Origin: Coniella vitis
Lineage: Eukaryota; Ascomycota; Sordariomycetes; Diaporthales; Schizoparmaceae
Assembly (NCBI GenBank): GCA_011317545.1
Contig: WUJK01000006.1
Location: 620,001-684,000, forward strand
Direction of reading: 5' to 3'
Length of the DNA stretch: 64,000 bases
Each line of letters starts with the position of its first letter. Position 1 is the stretch's first letter. Under the pieces are notes generated by a model. That model did no database searches. It worked only from the letters and a program-made list of their open reading frames with translations, and was not told where the DNA came from. Of the stretch, positions 47,401-58,700 are shown one piece after another. Both the position numbers and the translations under genes were made by a program.

Positions 47401-48306
47401 GCCAAATCGTCGACGATGAGTCCGCCACAAGCCCAGCAGCCTACCAGCCAAGAAACAACACCCAAACAAGACTCTGCTGGTGATGCACTTGACAAGATCA
47501 CCACTGGCATCAAGAAGATCACGCTCGTTACGAAGCAGCAAAAGGAGGCTCGTGCGAAGAAGGCCTCTGCTCGTGTTGGTGGTAGTCCAAAGGCGTCTGG
47601 TTATGATGGCGATGCTGCGCCGCAGGATGCGCATCAGATTGTGCCTCCCAAGGATGACAGAGATGGAGTCGGAGCTCAAAAACAGCAGTCGATGCTGTCA
47701 GAGAGCCGTAGTAGCGGTAGACACACAGCCCAGGATGATACGTTGCCACCACAAGCCGAGACTGCAACTTCTCCTTCCACTACCAATCCCTCGGCTCCGA
47801 CACAACAACAAGACAGCCACAGAGTCGTCAGCACACCATCAGCATCCCCGGTGCCCAGCCAAGCCGCTACAATGACATCAGCCACAACATCAGACGCGTC
47901 GGTCCCGAATTACGATCACAATTCGCAACCATCTCCCCATCAAGCCTACGAGGGCACACAAGAGCAGCCGCCAAAGTGGCTCCCAACTAGCAAAACCATC
48001 ACCGAGGGACCTACTACGTCCCTATCGCGTTCGCTAACAAAGCAAAAAGACGATCAAATGTTACCGTCAACGATGAATATCAGTTCTTCACCGCCGCCGC
48101 CCCCACTACCGCCGGCAGCAGCAGCGGGCATGCTATCTCCTAGTCTGATGAAGCCGGGTGACTTGCCCATATTCACTGCGAATTCACAGCTGCGCTTTGC
48201 GTCGCCTTCTTCCTCTTCTTTTGGCCACGTCACTGCTGATGCTGGTGGTGAGCTGGCTGTTAAGCAAGAGAAGCAGGAGAAGAAGGAGGATAAGGTGGAG
48301 CTTTGA
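44455..48306 (+). CDS. HOS3: histone deacetylase Hos3
   Basis: One uninterrupted frame of about 1283 residues from the ATG at 44455; the frame opens slightly earlier with GTG, but ATG is the first standard start. A Ser/Pro-rich N-terminus precedes the deacetylase fold at about 183-600: ETVVFLHDSCYGH, VRPPGHHC with the catalytic His pair (about 364), IDFDLHHGDG with metal-binding Asp and His (about 404), SAGFDASEWEGAG with the second metal Asp (about 530) and LEGGYSDRALASG (about 582). Order, spacing and the insertion around KIPSIPFRI fit the fungal Hos3 class, a zinc-dependent deacetylase. A polyalanine run near 620-632 and some 650 residues of low-complexity tail follow. It should remove acetyl groups from histones; other targets are possible. 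Confidence 0.93.
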   Translation: MPLPPTSLSTPAKRAVSSSQAQRHEEGTHSQQDEDAVRSLNKLSLSTSPPPRTATASNPPVPARSPGASHRPPVDRSPSALSVRSASRMSSTSTRDSRSATPTLLRKASMKSLQSSNGVAPPRRTPSGNVPPSPASPDLSSAAATAIASASSRSPQHTANSIARAHFRAELEQLHSEQSGRPAETVVFLHDSCYGHRYSRPKTSRTALSTVVERPERIKACLLGVAAAYVLLGERHADGEHHPHPNAKIAKIPSIPFRITKSSRRLPLLSPAVTNVHGAKWMEELKLMCESAEGKLAMGGKELQRPEMSYHHGQEPPKLHEGDLYLCGETLEALEGSLGAVCDAVDAVFQPGRSAPKRAFVAVRPPGHHCSADYPSGFCWINNVHVGIMHAILGHGLTHAAIIDFDLHHGDGSQAIAWQHNARGVGLAKNAAYWKKASIGYFSLHDINSYPCEQGDEEKVKNASLCIESAHGQHVWNVHLEPWKTEAEFWQLYDDKYAVLLQKARKFLKGHAERLRAANQTSKAAIFLSAGFDASEWEGAGMQRHSVNVPTGFYARIARDVTKIAEEEGTSVDGRLISVLEGGYSDRALASGVLSHISGLAGSDPIPASQRNDLSSGTTAAAAAAAAAAAAAAGGSSWTTAAAGRKNSLELKLRPHAYDPSWWASESLEMLETGVVLTPPPPRASRSFTPGNYSTPTQASTAKMVEVAKLRRQASVNGLQVPVAKPPTPPPPEVPWVVAAHGLATILTPTERTTTSCSPQELTAEATRVRKEKHMALVDISEDQPVPAVDTAPAAATSTSAAQPSSHPVVRQPSRMNLRERKTVKSYFEGSDEDDKESQRKSRRRTAPGGAAAVLSSNNHPDHLQAGSKNHQAGRRLSVASSTVDGASDDSRSQAVAGGRSSTAVSSGTARPDTLTSSRTVAPTAAAATTTSAAATGNTNPTLVVKKTRAGTTNKANNSTSKGSQADSKKTLETGASNHTDGAKSSTMSPPQAQQPTSQETTPKQDSAGDALDKITTGIKKITLVTKQQKEARAKKASARVGGSPKASGYDGDAAPQDAHQIVPPKDDRDGVGAQKQQSMLSESRSSGRHTAQDDTLPPQAETATSPSTTNPSAPTQQQDSHRVVSTPSASPVPSQAATMTSATTSDASVPNYDHNSQPSPHQAYEGTQEQPPKWLPTSKTITEGPTTSLSRSLTKQKDDQMLPSTMNISSSPPPPPLPPAAAAGMLSPSLMKPGDLPIFTANSQLRFASPSSSSFGHVTADAGGELAVKQEKQEKKEDKVEL

Positions 48307-48332
48307 ACAGATGATGCGAACAGACAGGTCAC

Positions 48333-48373
<41 letters not shown>

Positions 48374-49768
48374 GATTTGGCAGCGTAGCGGAGCCAAGCA
48401 GTTGACGGACTGGGCGCCTTTGATTTTACAAGCAAGCTTTGATTTTGTTTTTGCCTGCATCGTGTTCGAGGGAGCGGGGGTTCATGGGCATTGTACTGTA
48501 CTCTACTGTATCATCACCCCTTGGCGAGATTTTGCCTGTTCTTTTTTGTTCTTGTTGAGAGTGCGCTTGCGGGGTGGGAGGATCAATTGCAATTGCAGTA
48601 CGGTGTGGTTTCAGCAGCAATAGCAGACACTCAGACGGTCCGACGGTGAGAAAGAATAAAGGAAATCAATTGATACCCCCCAAAAATGCAAGTACGCGTG
48701 TGGTATTCTGTCTGCTTTACAAGATATAAAAAAAAGCATATCTTTTATGTATGGCCGTGGATAATATGGACGGGAATCGTCTTGGGTGACTTGCTCGTAT
48801 GAGTATAAATGTGTAGCAACGGTTCGTAAGACTTTGTTAGTATTTTTGTTTCCCCCCCCCCCCCCCGAAAAAAGAAGAAGAAGGAGAAGAAAACGACAAT
48901 ACAGTCCCAAGATTATTTTCATCGTCGTTGAATTTACACGAATCAATTTGAATAAACTAATCATTGAATAACCTTGAAAACATCGCTTTGTTTTTGAAAT
49001 CCTTGATAATCGCTTGCAACCAGTATTCTTGCTTTCCCATATATGCATATCAAAAAAAACCAACCAGCTGCCGAGAAAAAAAAAGATTAGAAATAAGGTA
49101 ACGAGCAACGTGAGCAGGCTCAAGAAAAAAAGTCATGAAGTGAACTTGAAAACGAGAAGAACCATGTGATAGAAGGCGTTAAACGGCGGGCAGTATGCTG
49201 TTCTTTTCTAGGTTTCCATTGCAACATTCGACATCTGGGAAAGCAGTGCCTGGTATTCTTCGATGGGAAAGATTTCTGCCTGCTCAGTGAGGTTGTCGGC
49301 CTCGCTCACAAATAGCGGCTATATTCAATCCCGCGTGTGTGACGACAGCCTCAGTGGACTGCAAATCATTTTCAGCCGTCGAATACCAAACGTGCATCCA
49401 AACCTAGTTGTCCAATCCACCGCCGATCGGTCCCGTCAATACTCGTGTTCAGGCCAGGACTCATGGCCCCACCAGGCACAAGACATAGCACGTGGATATG
49501 AGTAGCTGCTGAGTGAGATCCGGGCAACCCAAGTAGTTCATTTTCCAAGAATCTCGGAATATCCATCTGATTTCACGGAGCATATCCATCCGCGGCACAG
49601 TCAGTTGCTTGTTTCGACCTTGTGGCGTGCTCCTCGGCCGGGCAGGCGGGTGTTTTTCAGATAGAGTTCAGAGCAATTTCTTTCTCTCGAGTTGCTCGGA
49701 TGGCAGATCCTGGTAGGCGCTCTCTGTTGAGAGGCCCCTTCGGGCCCAATCTCTTCGCGTCTCCTGCT
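48307..49768. other. convergent intergenic region; possible small exons
   Basis: It contains the (AG)n tract after HOS3, a C run at about 48853-48866 and several A-rich runs. On the minus strand, 49318-49208 is a plausible last exon: a TATAG acceptor, then 36 codons reading PLFVSEADNLTEQAEIFPIE and on to a TAG. Another open piece follows a good CATTACAG acceptor at about 49790. These may be further exons of the gene on the right or remains of a separate gene; I could not join them. Confidence 0.35.
48336..48370 (+). repeat. (AG)n microsatellite in the HOS3 3' region
   Basis: Uninterrupted AG dinucleotide repeat of about 17 units, starting 30 bases after the HOS3 stop codon and likely inside its 3' untranslated region. 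Confidence 0.95.
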
Positions 49769-51847
49769 TCAGGAACCTGTAATGACAGGTGGTCCAATTA
49801 TGGTCGTAGAGCCATACTTGAGCTTTGGCGGTTCAGCAGTCATACTCTGGACAGCAATGGTCTCGTCGACCTCGAGCGTCACCGTACTGGGTCCTAGCTC
49901 AGCGGGTTTAAAGTCAGGGAATAGGGCCGGGCTACGACCATTCGTTATCCCGTTACCCAAATGCATGGGCTTGTCCCCATTTCTTCTAGACGACGTCGGC
50001 GTCATCGTAGAAACAGCAAAAGTAGGTCGCAACCTCATACTATCACGGCCAGGTCCAGCACCTTGGGAGCGAAACGTTCGGTTCCTTAAAGTCCCATCCG
50101 CCAGCATCTTTTTAAGCGTCCCGTCCGCGTCTCCATCGAGAATACGCTGCATTTCTTCATCGGCCAGAGCCTTTGTATATGTCAACCGCTCTTTGATTTT
50201 GCCAATCTCCTCAACACAGTCACCGTCGCGCAGAAACTGATGTGCAGCGCGCTCACACATGGATTGAACATCGTCGAGGCCCTTGTCAAGATCGTCAAAG
50301 ACATCACGCGGCTGTTGTGGATCGGGAATCCCGTTCTTGCCGTATGAAGGCCGTGCAGAGGACCAAGCGGTTGTGGGCGGCCGCAATCGAGCTGAAAGAT
50401 GTGGAATCGGTCCGCCATTACGAATGCCATTTGAATTGCTGCCATAAAATCGGTCATTGAATGGTTGTCTGGGGTTCGGAACCGTCACAGTTCCGTTCCT
50501 TTCGCCATTAACTGGGTTGGATTTGACTTCGGCAGCGCCAAGAGACTGATCGGATTGACCTTGGTTGTTCTCACCGCTACCCTTGACTTCGCCCTGGCTC
50601 ACCTCGGCTGCTTCGTCCACACGAGCTGAGGATGCCGACAACACAGGAGGAACCAGTCTCGCCGTGCCGAAGCCGCCAAAGCCAGAGGCTTCGTCTGAAT
50701 CAGAGTCGTTGTCAGGTGCATCCAGCTCGGCCAGCCTCTTGATCTGCGCTACTCTAGCGGCCATCTTGGCCTTGCGCATCAGATTGCGGCTCGCGCTGAC
50801 AAACTTGACAACTTCTTCAAATGAGGACTGTACATAGCTGTCGTAGTACACAATGACAAGACTCTTGCTGTTATACTTTGGCGCTGCAGCGCCATCGTTT
50901 GTCAACATGGACTCGGCCACCAGTGCCGCGTGTGGTTTGGCAAAACGCGTTCGACGCAGGGTGGCGCGTGCATTGGCAGATGCTACAGCCTTAACCTGGG
51001 GCGTCTGACGCTCGACTACAGATGGAGTTGGCGAGTCGGGTTCATCGGCTGCTGTTGGACAGTTGGGTTGTGATAGTAATGGTTGTGAGGTTGCTGTCTG
51101 TGTTGCTGTTTGTTGTTCGGGGCCGTGCTGCAGACCATTGGCCAGGCCATCTTCTTTGTTGAGAGCATTCTCGTCCTGTTCGAATGCAGGGTGTGCATCG
51201 CCATCATCTTCTGGTTTCAAGCTCTGGGTCGAGCCGCGACGTTTCAGAGACTTGCGGTATGCGGAGGCTGATTGCCGCTCAGCCAAGTCGGCAAGATCAA
51301 TCTGGCGCTGGTCAATTTGGCTGCTGAGCTCGTCGACACGCTTGGTCCAGTCGGGGCAGTATGTGGCCAAGTTGTACAAGGCCTCAAGGGCAAACTGGAC
51401 GTCCTCTGCGACGGGAGGCGATGAGGGGGTTGGTGACGAGCAGGAAGACGTGGACGCGCCCCGCGTCCCGGACAGGGTGGTTGACGGAATGCTGGGCGGC
51501 GGCGCGTCGCGGCCGTTAGGTTGCGGGGACCTAACGTGCCGCCTTGGAGGTCGAGATCGAGAGCACGGGGATCGAGCTTGGAGGGGACGATGGAGGCGTT
51601 GAAACGGCCTAGGCAGGGCGGTGTCGATACTGGAAAGGCGTAGAATCTCCAGGATGGATGGTCGTTTGGCTCTTTGTGGAGCGGGCAGAGAGGTGCGTCG
51701 ACGACTTGATGTGGCGGGCAGAGATACAAGGCGGCTTGGTGACGCAGAAAGCAAGATGTGTTGTCTGTGGGTGTGTTGGGTATGTGTTTGAGGAACGACG
51801 TCGAGAAGTGTCGGTCGAGCGGTTGGCCGGGGTCGGACTCGCGTCAA
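49769..51847 (-). CDS. unidentified Ser/Pro-rich protein, N-terminus unresolved
   Basis: A long minus-strand frame ends LKYGSTTIIGPPVITGS. Its C-terminal three quarters read as real protein: a helical block VAEDVQFALEALYNLATYCP, SKSLVIVYYDSYVQSSFEEV, ASRNLMRKAKMAARVAQIKR, and a coiled-coil-like CVEEIGKIKERLTYTKALAD. The 5' part is less convincing and the frame has no ATG until about 50910, so the true start must lie in an upstream exon. One candidate is the ATG at 52103 (MSSLPAVVPS). A neighbouring frame at about 51.54-51.61 kb (NASIVPSKLDPRALDLDLQGG) may be coding and joined by a very short intron (44 nt, GTTAGG...CCAG). I do not recognise the family. It is probably a conserved fungal protein of unknown function. 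Confidence 0.55.
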   Translation of the reverse strand: MTRVRPRPTARPTLLDVVPQTHTQHTHRQHILLSASPSRLVSLPATSSRRRTSLPAPQRAKRPSILEILRLSSIDTALPRPFQRLHRPLQARSPCSRSRPPRRHVRSPQPNGRDAPPPSIPSTTLSGTRGASTSSCSSPTPSSPPVAEDVQFALEALYNLATYCPDWTKRVDELSSQIDQRQIDLADLAERQSASAYRKSLKRRGSTQSLKPEDDGDAHPAFEQDENALNKEDGLANGLQHGPEQQTATQTATSQPLLSQPNCPTAADEPDSPTPSVVERQTPQVKAVASANARATLRRTRFAKPHAALVAESMLTNDGAAAPKYNSKSLVIVYYDSYVQSSFEEVVKFVSASRNLMRKAKMAARVAQIKRLAELDAPDNDSDSDEASGFGGFGTARLVPPVLSASSARVDEAAEVSQGEVKGSGENNQGQSDQSLGAAEVKSNPVNGERNGTVTVPNPRQPFNDRFYGSNSNGIRNGGPIPHLSARLRPPTTAWSSARPSYGKNGIPDPQQPRDVFDDLDKGLDDVQSMCERAAHQFLRDGDCVEEIGKIKERLTYTKALADEEMQRILDGDADGTLKKMLADGTLRNRTFRSQGAGPGRDSMRLRPTFAVSTMTPTSSRRNGDKPMHLGNGITNGRSPALFPDFKPAELGPSTVTLEVDETIAVQSMTAEPPKLKYGSTTIIGPPVITGS

Positions 51848-54130
51848 TGGAAACTCGGTCGGGTAGCTTTGCGATATGTCGCGGGAATGATTGGCGGGTG
51901 AATGCTGTCGCTTTCGACCCCTTCCTCTTGTTTCTTCGCCAGCTCCTGATGTGGTTCGATGGTCAGGAAAACTCGTCGAGGATGCGAGCTAGGAGTCGAG
52001 GGCAGTATGCAGAAAGCAAAAGCGGGCTGGGCTTGGTCTTGGGCTTGGGATGAGTGGCTCGTGGCAGGGCAACCGAGGGGACGACAGCGGGCAACGACGA
52101 CATTGAGTTGACAGGTTCGAGATGGAGCATCAAGGATGCAGAATGAAGGCCGCGGAGCAGAGCAGGGGCAAACAAAAGCAAAGCTCAGCTCGCGAGCAGA
52201 GGGCTGGGGGTTACATTCCGAGCCCAAAAGAGCCGTTGCGTTGCGGTGCGGGAAGCGGTGCGATGCAATGCGATGCTGCAAAGATGAGAAACCGCCCGCC
52301 GAAGAGAGCATTGCTCTTTGAGAGGAGAGCACCAAGGGTCGGCCGTGTCAGGGTCAGGGTCAGGGTTCAGCGTCACGTCGGGGCAGGGCACCAGGTCATG
52401 GCGGGAAGGGTGGAGCCGGTGCCTTTCATGGGAGGGGGCCTTGGGCGCCTGGGGGCTTCTGAGGGCGTCTGCATTCAGTAGTGGGTGGGCCGCAGCGAGA
52501 GCCGGATGTTGCACTGGGGAATTTACATGCCAGAGTGATTACAGTGGTTACTTGGTGTCCGTTTTGAGCCCTACAATCTGGGGCTTCCCAGAGCTCGCTA
52601 TAACAGGAACCTGCTGTAAAGAATTCTAAAGTACAGGTAGCGGCGAGATCACCAATCACCAGGCCCCCCCCCAAAATAACATCAGTCTGAGGCACTATGT
52701 ACTCTACTAATTACTTGGGCGTGGAGTGAGCACAGGCCCTCTTCTGCTATTTTTACTCGAAATTGCTGTTTGACCTCGCAGATTGGTTGGCTCGGCGGAA
52801 TTGCTTTTTCCCTTGTTTCTTCGAAATGCAATCTTGTTGTGGGACTGGTAAGTGAAATGCTACCATACTATGCACCTACATAGTAACAGTAGGTAGTATT
52901 ACCGTATTCCAAATACTTGCGCTCGCACCTCAGTGGCCAAGTATGCCAGGTCGGTCAGTCCCTTTGAAAGAATGGCAAACGCTCGCAAGACCTACCACGA
53001 TTTGTGATTCCCCAGGGACAAGGCCAAGATTCAAGCATGTAACCCTGCACGGCACTTGTACTATGTGCTATGTGTTCGTCTGGAATCCTTTGATGCAACA
53101 CACCGCCTTCCTCCATCGGGCCTCACAATGCTGACTCGCGAGAGCCGAGCTGGAAGGAAGCAGGAAGCATGCTAGACAGAGAGTTGAAGGCAACGTTGAG
53201 GCCGTAACCAAAGACGACATTTACACCAAGTACTTGCTGCACTCTTAACAGCAGCCTCAATACGTCCAACACAGGTACCGCAAGCTGCCATGATCAGCGT
53301 CGCCTGCCAACGCATACATACTTCTACATAGTGCTGCTACATAGTATACCATGGTAAGCTATGCAAGTATGCAAGTACCAAGCCAGGTAGGCGGTACTTA
53401 CTATGTAAGCAACAACTGCGCAGCTGCCAACAGGGATGTTCCCCGGCCCCTGTATTTCTGTTGGACATACATCAAACTTGAATGTTTCGCCCTTGCGCCA
53501 TGTGTAAAATGTCGGTGTCTGCACGTCATTTGTCATTTTATAAATTATATATACATCAAAAGCAGCGGCTTGTTATTCTGTGTACTATTTATCATCTGAA
53601 ATTCACAAGCATGTGCATTGGTGCATTTCTTGCCAGTGGAGAGGAAAGGGGGCAGCAACCAAGCACAACACATATCCAAAGTACTTTGGTACCCCCAAGA
53701 TACTTTGCAGATGCCATACACAGTACATTGTATAGCAAACAAAATGCGTCCGCAGCGCCAAGCTACTATGTACTGCTAGGTACTATGTACTATGTATCCC
53801 CGTCAGTGGCCTCTGGTCCAGCAAATCGTACCTGCTGCTTTGGGCCAAACAAAAGGAACCTGACCGCCCCAAAACCGTGCTGATCCCTGCCCCTTCGAAC
53901 CCTGGTGCGGTGGGCAAAACCAACTTGGCTCTGTCTTTTGCTCGCTGCTTCTCCCTCCATTCTTTCGCTATTCACCACCCTCCTGCAAGCAACCACATCG
54001 ACTCCTGCAAGCCCCGCCAACCGTTGCATGCCACGCAGCTCGCCGACCCCAATTGACTCTGTCTGTGTCTGCTGTTGTGTCGTTGCCCGTTGGGAAGCAA
54101 ACAGAAAGCAGCATCGGCACCACAATCATC
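51848..54130. other. intergenic region with many TACTATGTA motifs
   Basis: The left part may contain the first exon and promoter of the unidentified gene (ATG at 52103). Copies of TACTATGTA or its inverse lie at 52877-52885, 53338-53346, 53399-53407, 53764-53772, 53781-53789 and 53788-53796. The last 250 bases are CT-rich, like a fungal promoter and leader, ending in CACAATCATCATGG at 54131. No other gene is supported. Confidence 0.4.
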
Positions 54131-54169
54131 ATGGCTCTCTTGGCCCGTGGAGCAGTCAATTTAAAGAGT
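54131..54169 (+). CDS. possible first exon of an unresolved gene
   Basis: An ATG in good context (CACAATCATCATGG) after a CT-rich leader opens MALLARGAVNLK and meets a GTGAGG donor at 54170. The following exon cannot be placed with confidence: downstream plus-strand frames break, and the opposite strand is more convincing. It may be the start of a small membrane protein or a decayed gene. Confidence 0.25.
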
Positions 54170-54530
54170 GAGGTCTGCTTCTCTTTCTACTTGCCTCTCA
54201 GCTCTGCTTCCGACGCCCCCAGTCTTGAACCCGTCAAGATGGAATGAAGGTGCACTATCTGTCCAGTCAACTGCGCCGCCATGAACCGCGTGTCGATACT
54301 TGATCCACGTTCCGTTGCCGTTGGGCACTGTGCGACTGGAAGAAGCCCAGGCCGGCGCTCGACCGCCGGCAGCCGTGCGCCTACGTCCAGGCCGCAGAAG
54401 CAGTCGCGTTTGCTGGTGCCGTGTCAAGAAATTGGTTCTGGAAAACACAATAGCATCAAGTGCCTTGATTGTTATATTCACCCAGGTCAAAAAGCCGAGG
54501 CAATAGTAGTGGGTTCCGCAGGCCGACCAG

Positions 54531-55293
54531 TCAGCATACGTCACCCTGTTCGTGTACAGCGCATTCGGGCCGTTGACAGGCGTGCTCTCCCTTTCCCAAG
54601 ATTCGTGACCGAGGCGTAGTCATCTCCGAGCTGCTGGAGGCAGGTGGACTGGTAGGAAACGCCTCAAAGGCACAATGTCATCAAAAAGTTGCTATACTCA
54701 CCCAACCGGATAATGGACGGGTCGATCAACCATGTTTGGTGCCAATTGGGCGGATTCTTCGGGAACAGCCGTGAAGCCTCCTCCAGTCAGTAGCGCCTGT
54801 GACGAGATGGCCGAGTTAGCCAACAACCACTTCACCCATCCGACATGTTCCTTATCCGATCTACAAACCCTCGGGCGTGTGAATAGCCGTTTGTCCATCC
54901 AGCTCAGGCGCTTTGCCAGCGACGAAGCAAACATACCACGAGTTCCGCGTCGGTTCATGTCATCGTCAAGAGGTAACAGCATCCTTTTTGGAAACTTCGC
55001 CTTGATAGACCTCGACCTATACAAGAAATTGACGAACATGAGAACCGACAAGACTACCTGTAATGCCATCATACGTGTTCGTACAAGAACTTGCGAGCCG
55101 TCGTCTTTGACGTTCTTACAACTCCGTGTAGTATCCTATAAAGCCAGAGACTATCGGCATATCCGACGTGGATCGGAGCTGCGGCGCCGCGGGCTTTTGA
55201 GGCGGCCCGGGCCGAAGGGTATTCGTAAAGTGTTTCAAGCAACCCCAATATGCTATGTGAAAGTATACACACAATCGCTTCTATAGGTGGCAC
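54531..55293 (-). CDS. membrane-protein-like gene, N-terminus unresolved
   Basis: Three minus-strand pieces join in frame: one ending at 55120 (LWLYRILHGV) with a GTAAGA donor, 55057-54702 ending at a GTGAGT donor, and 54648-54531 ending TGA. Introns are 62 and 53 nt. The middle exon begins with a hydrophobic segment (VVLSVLMFVNFLY) followed by basic residues and further helices. The first piece has no ATG, so at least one upstream exon is missing. A different minus frame at about 54.60-54.40 kb (NALYTNRVTYADWSACGTHY) also looks coding, which could mean a frameshift or another intron. No family is recognised; a degraded gene is possible. Confidence 0.3.
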
Positions 55294-55751
55294 TTCTGTA
55301 TGGAACAGAAACGGCGGACGGCTAGCCCCTTTTCTTACGCAGAATTAAGGTACTGTGTAGTCGCTGGAATGTATCTTTGGTTGTCCTTGTATGCCCCTCG
55401 GCAGGGTATATGTGCCTTTTTACATGAATGTATGCCCGGCCCAAGATTCAATAATTGTCGCAACCGCCGGCAAGCTGAAGTCGACTGAGGCCAGGACAAG
55501 TAGTTCCAGAATATCTCCGTGTTAGCTACGAGACTATATTGGTCTTCTCTTACTTACACGTGTATAATAGCAAGACTTGTGTTATATGCACTTGTTAAGA
55601 AAAGTGATGGATTGTATTGCCGGTCTATTGCTGCTGTTTGCCATATTTCCAAGCAGATTTAGAGATATAGAATGAGAAAACATGGTCCATCTTCCTAGGT
55701 ACCCCGGGTAATATCAACGGCGACAAGAGCAAGAGCAACAACATCTCGGCA
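55294..55751. other. intergenic, downstream of tubulin cofactor D
   Basis: It may contain an upstream exon of the membrane-protein-like gene: a GTAAGA donor near 55335 on the minus strand ends a frame with no ATG. Otherwise it is AT-rich without features. Confidence 0.35.
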
Positions 55752-58700
55752 TCATGAGAACCCAAGATCAGCAACCAGCGTCTTGATAGTGCCCTTGGAC
55801 GCCCCTGTCCAATCCACCCCCTTCAGCCTTGCCGACAAGGAAACCCGTTCTTGTTCGCCGTGCGCAGCTCCATCTTCACACGCAGAAACCAGCTCCCACA
55901 TCTCGTCGACCACTGCGTTGCGCACCGGTGGCCACGGGTGACTCAGTAGCGCACCCAACCTCTTCCTCGCCTCCAGGATACCGTCCAGACGCCTCTGCTC
56001 GAGCGTCGCGTTCGCCATGGCCGTTAATCCAACCGCCGGCGCCGACGCCACACCGCCGCCACCGCCGCCACCGCCATCGCTGCTGTTGATATTGATATGA
56101 GTGTTACCCATCCCAGCCACGCCGCCATAGGTCTTGATACACGCCTCAAGCTTCCGCACGTTTCCGCTCTGGTAGCCCGCCTTTTGGACCGCCAGACACA
56201 GGCCCTTGAAATCGACAGTCGTGCACCGCTGATAGACGCCAACAAAGAACAAGAAGGCGATAATCTCCAGCGTGGGCACGACGACGCGGTCTTGGCCCTG
56301 GCGGGAACGCAGATTGGCCAGCAGGGACGTGCAGGTGGAATCAAGCGCTGCTTGGCTCACGTCGCAGTATGCCGTCAGCGCGGCGCGACTGGCGATCACG
56401 AGGTCTTCGTTGCCTGTGTCGGCGGAGGTCACATAGCCGGCGAGGAGCTGCGCGGTCCACTGGTCGCGATTGGCCGTGAAATGGGCCCGGAAGGCTGGTT
56501 TGAGCCAGGTGGGGTTGTCATGGAGAGCGAGGAGGTGGGAGAAGTAGGCGCGAGAGGAGAACGTCAAGCTTGATAGTTTCGATGCTGGCCTGCCAAAAAG
56601 TAATTGAGTTAGTGTCATGAAGGATACCGCCATGCGTATTCAAAGTGGAAGCATCACATACTCTGGCTCCAGGGCCACCACAAGAGCACGTTGAGCCTCG
56701 ACGCGCACCCTGTCCAGCTTTTCAGCCGCGAGGCGCAGAATGGGGAGCAGCAAGGCAGATACCGCCTCGCTGCGGCCGCCCGTTGCCGAATCTCCAGTTT
56801 CCCACAGATATTTGGCCGCCCTGATAGCCTGCAGACGCACATGCGACCCAACATCTCCTCGCGCGTTACTGGTGTAATCTTCAAGGCCCGAAGCAACCAG
56901 CTCCAGGAGTTTGTCTGCGTCATGCTTCAGGACCTCGCTCTGTATCAAGCTCTGTAGTATGGCCGCGCGCACGTCGACGTCTGTTGTGTGCGCCCACCGC
57001 TCCAGCAGAGGACCGCAAATCAGACTTGACACGCCTTGAGCCTCCTGGTGAAGAGCAAGCACGGGATACGCTCGTGTCAATGCGAAAAAGTAACCTGGAC
57101 TAGTAGCTGAGCGGGAGCGGTTGCGAACATTGTCTGCCCATCCTTGTAGCGTCTGCTCGCATTGTTGAGAAGTAGAGAAAAGTAAGAGAATGATGGCTGC
57201 TTCTGAGACTGCGTTGGTGACCTCCGCCTCCACCTTGGCGAGCCAGCTGTGCAGGATGTCCCAAGAAATGCTCACGATGGTGGCCAAGCGCTCTGAATCA
57301 CGAGCAAGTGCTTGGTTGATGCTAGGAGCGACTTCTTGGAGTTTTGCCGGGGATAATGAAGACAAGAGCTCAGGCCCAGAGACGAGGAAGCCTTCGGCGG
57401 ACAATTCTGCCTCCCCAGCAGTTTCGGCTTGCAGAACCGGGAAGGCTGAGATGAGAAGTCTGGAAATCCCTTCTGCGATAAGCTCTGGTTTCCGAAATGT
57501 CGTGGCTTTAGCATGCTGAACGATCTCGCTCAAACTGTTCAGTACGATTTCAACCACTTTGCGAAGTTTCGTTTGTTTTACAGGCCCATTTGAGCCCTCC
57601 CTAGCCACCAACAGTGGGAACTGGTCAAGAATCGAAGCAAAGGCCACGAGCAGCCCGTGTCTCTCCTCCACTTGACGAGTCTGCAAAGCCTTCATGGGCT
57701 GCATGACACGGCTGATAGAACCGAGCATCACATCATCAGAGCTGACCGACAAAGTCAACTCTGCAATTTCTGCCGTGATCTTGCCATATGCGAGGCCCGC
57801 AACCCTCCGAGCCGCGGCGTCTGCATCGCCAGCCCCTCTCCAGCCCAACAACGCTGCCAGGATGGCAGTTCCATATTGCACGTGCAATTTGGTCGCGCGA
57901 ACCGCTACATCATGAATCGCTCTCGACCTGAGAGCAACCGCGTGATAGTCTACCGCTTGGACTATTGCGATACCGTTTGCCACTTGGTCAGGATGCCTGC
58001 CAATGAGTTCTTGCAGCGCGGCAGAGGACCCCCGCCGAATGTTGCCTGCAGGGTCTAAGGATGCGGCAACGACTAGATCTGTAGCGATGATCTGCAGAAC
58101 AGACGTTTGGGACGTTGGCCAGACTTCAGATCGAACCGTCTCAACAGGAACAGCAAGAAGTTCGGCGGTTGTGTATCGCCTAGCGAGAGCCCAGACGCCA
58201 AAGCAAGCTGCGTCGCGGACATTGGTCCCAATGGAGCCTCCAGAAGGACTGCGTCGTTCAAACGACAAGCCTAGTAGCAGTGCTCGTATCGTGCTTCCCA
58301 ACTGCTCCGTAGGCGGCGACCGGCGGTACAACAGATGTGACAAAGTCAACATCAAGCCGTGCCATTCCAAGGGGTCGACCGAGGTCAAATCCCTCCTTGG
58401 TGGTTGGGACGGATCAGTCGCATCTTTGACAAAGAGCACGTTTCTGTCGAGTGACTCCAGCACAGTTTGTAAAACTTCTGCAGCCATATAGCGAGGCAGT
58501 TTCAGAGTAATGATGCTCAAAGCCTTGCTCGCAGCGAATCTGACTGGCGTGTCGTTATCGGCCAAGCTCTCCAGAAGATGTCCAATCGTCGTCTCCACAA
58601 GCTCAAGCCCAGCTTCGTCTTGCTTGTCCCTGTTTAGCTTGGCGAGAGCAACGGAGCGCATGATCTTGATGATGGTCTTTTTTGCCAGAGCAGAGGATCT

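Noticed and set aside
56097..56573. 158-codon plus-strand frame opposite cofactor D exon 3
   Set aside because: Antisense shadow of a conserved exon.
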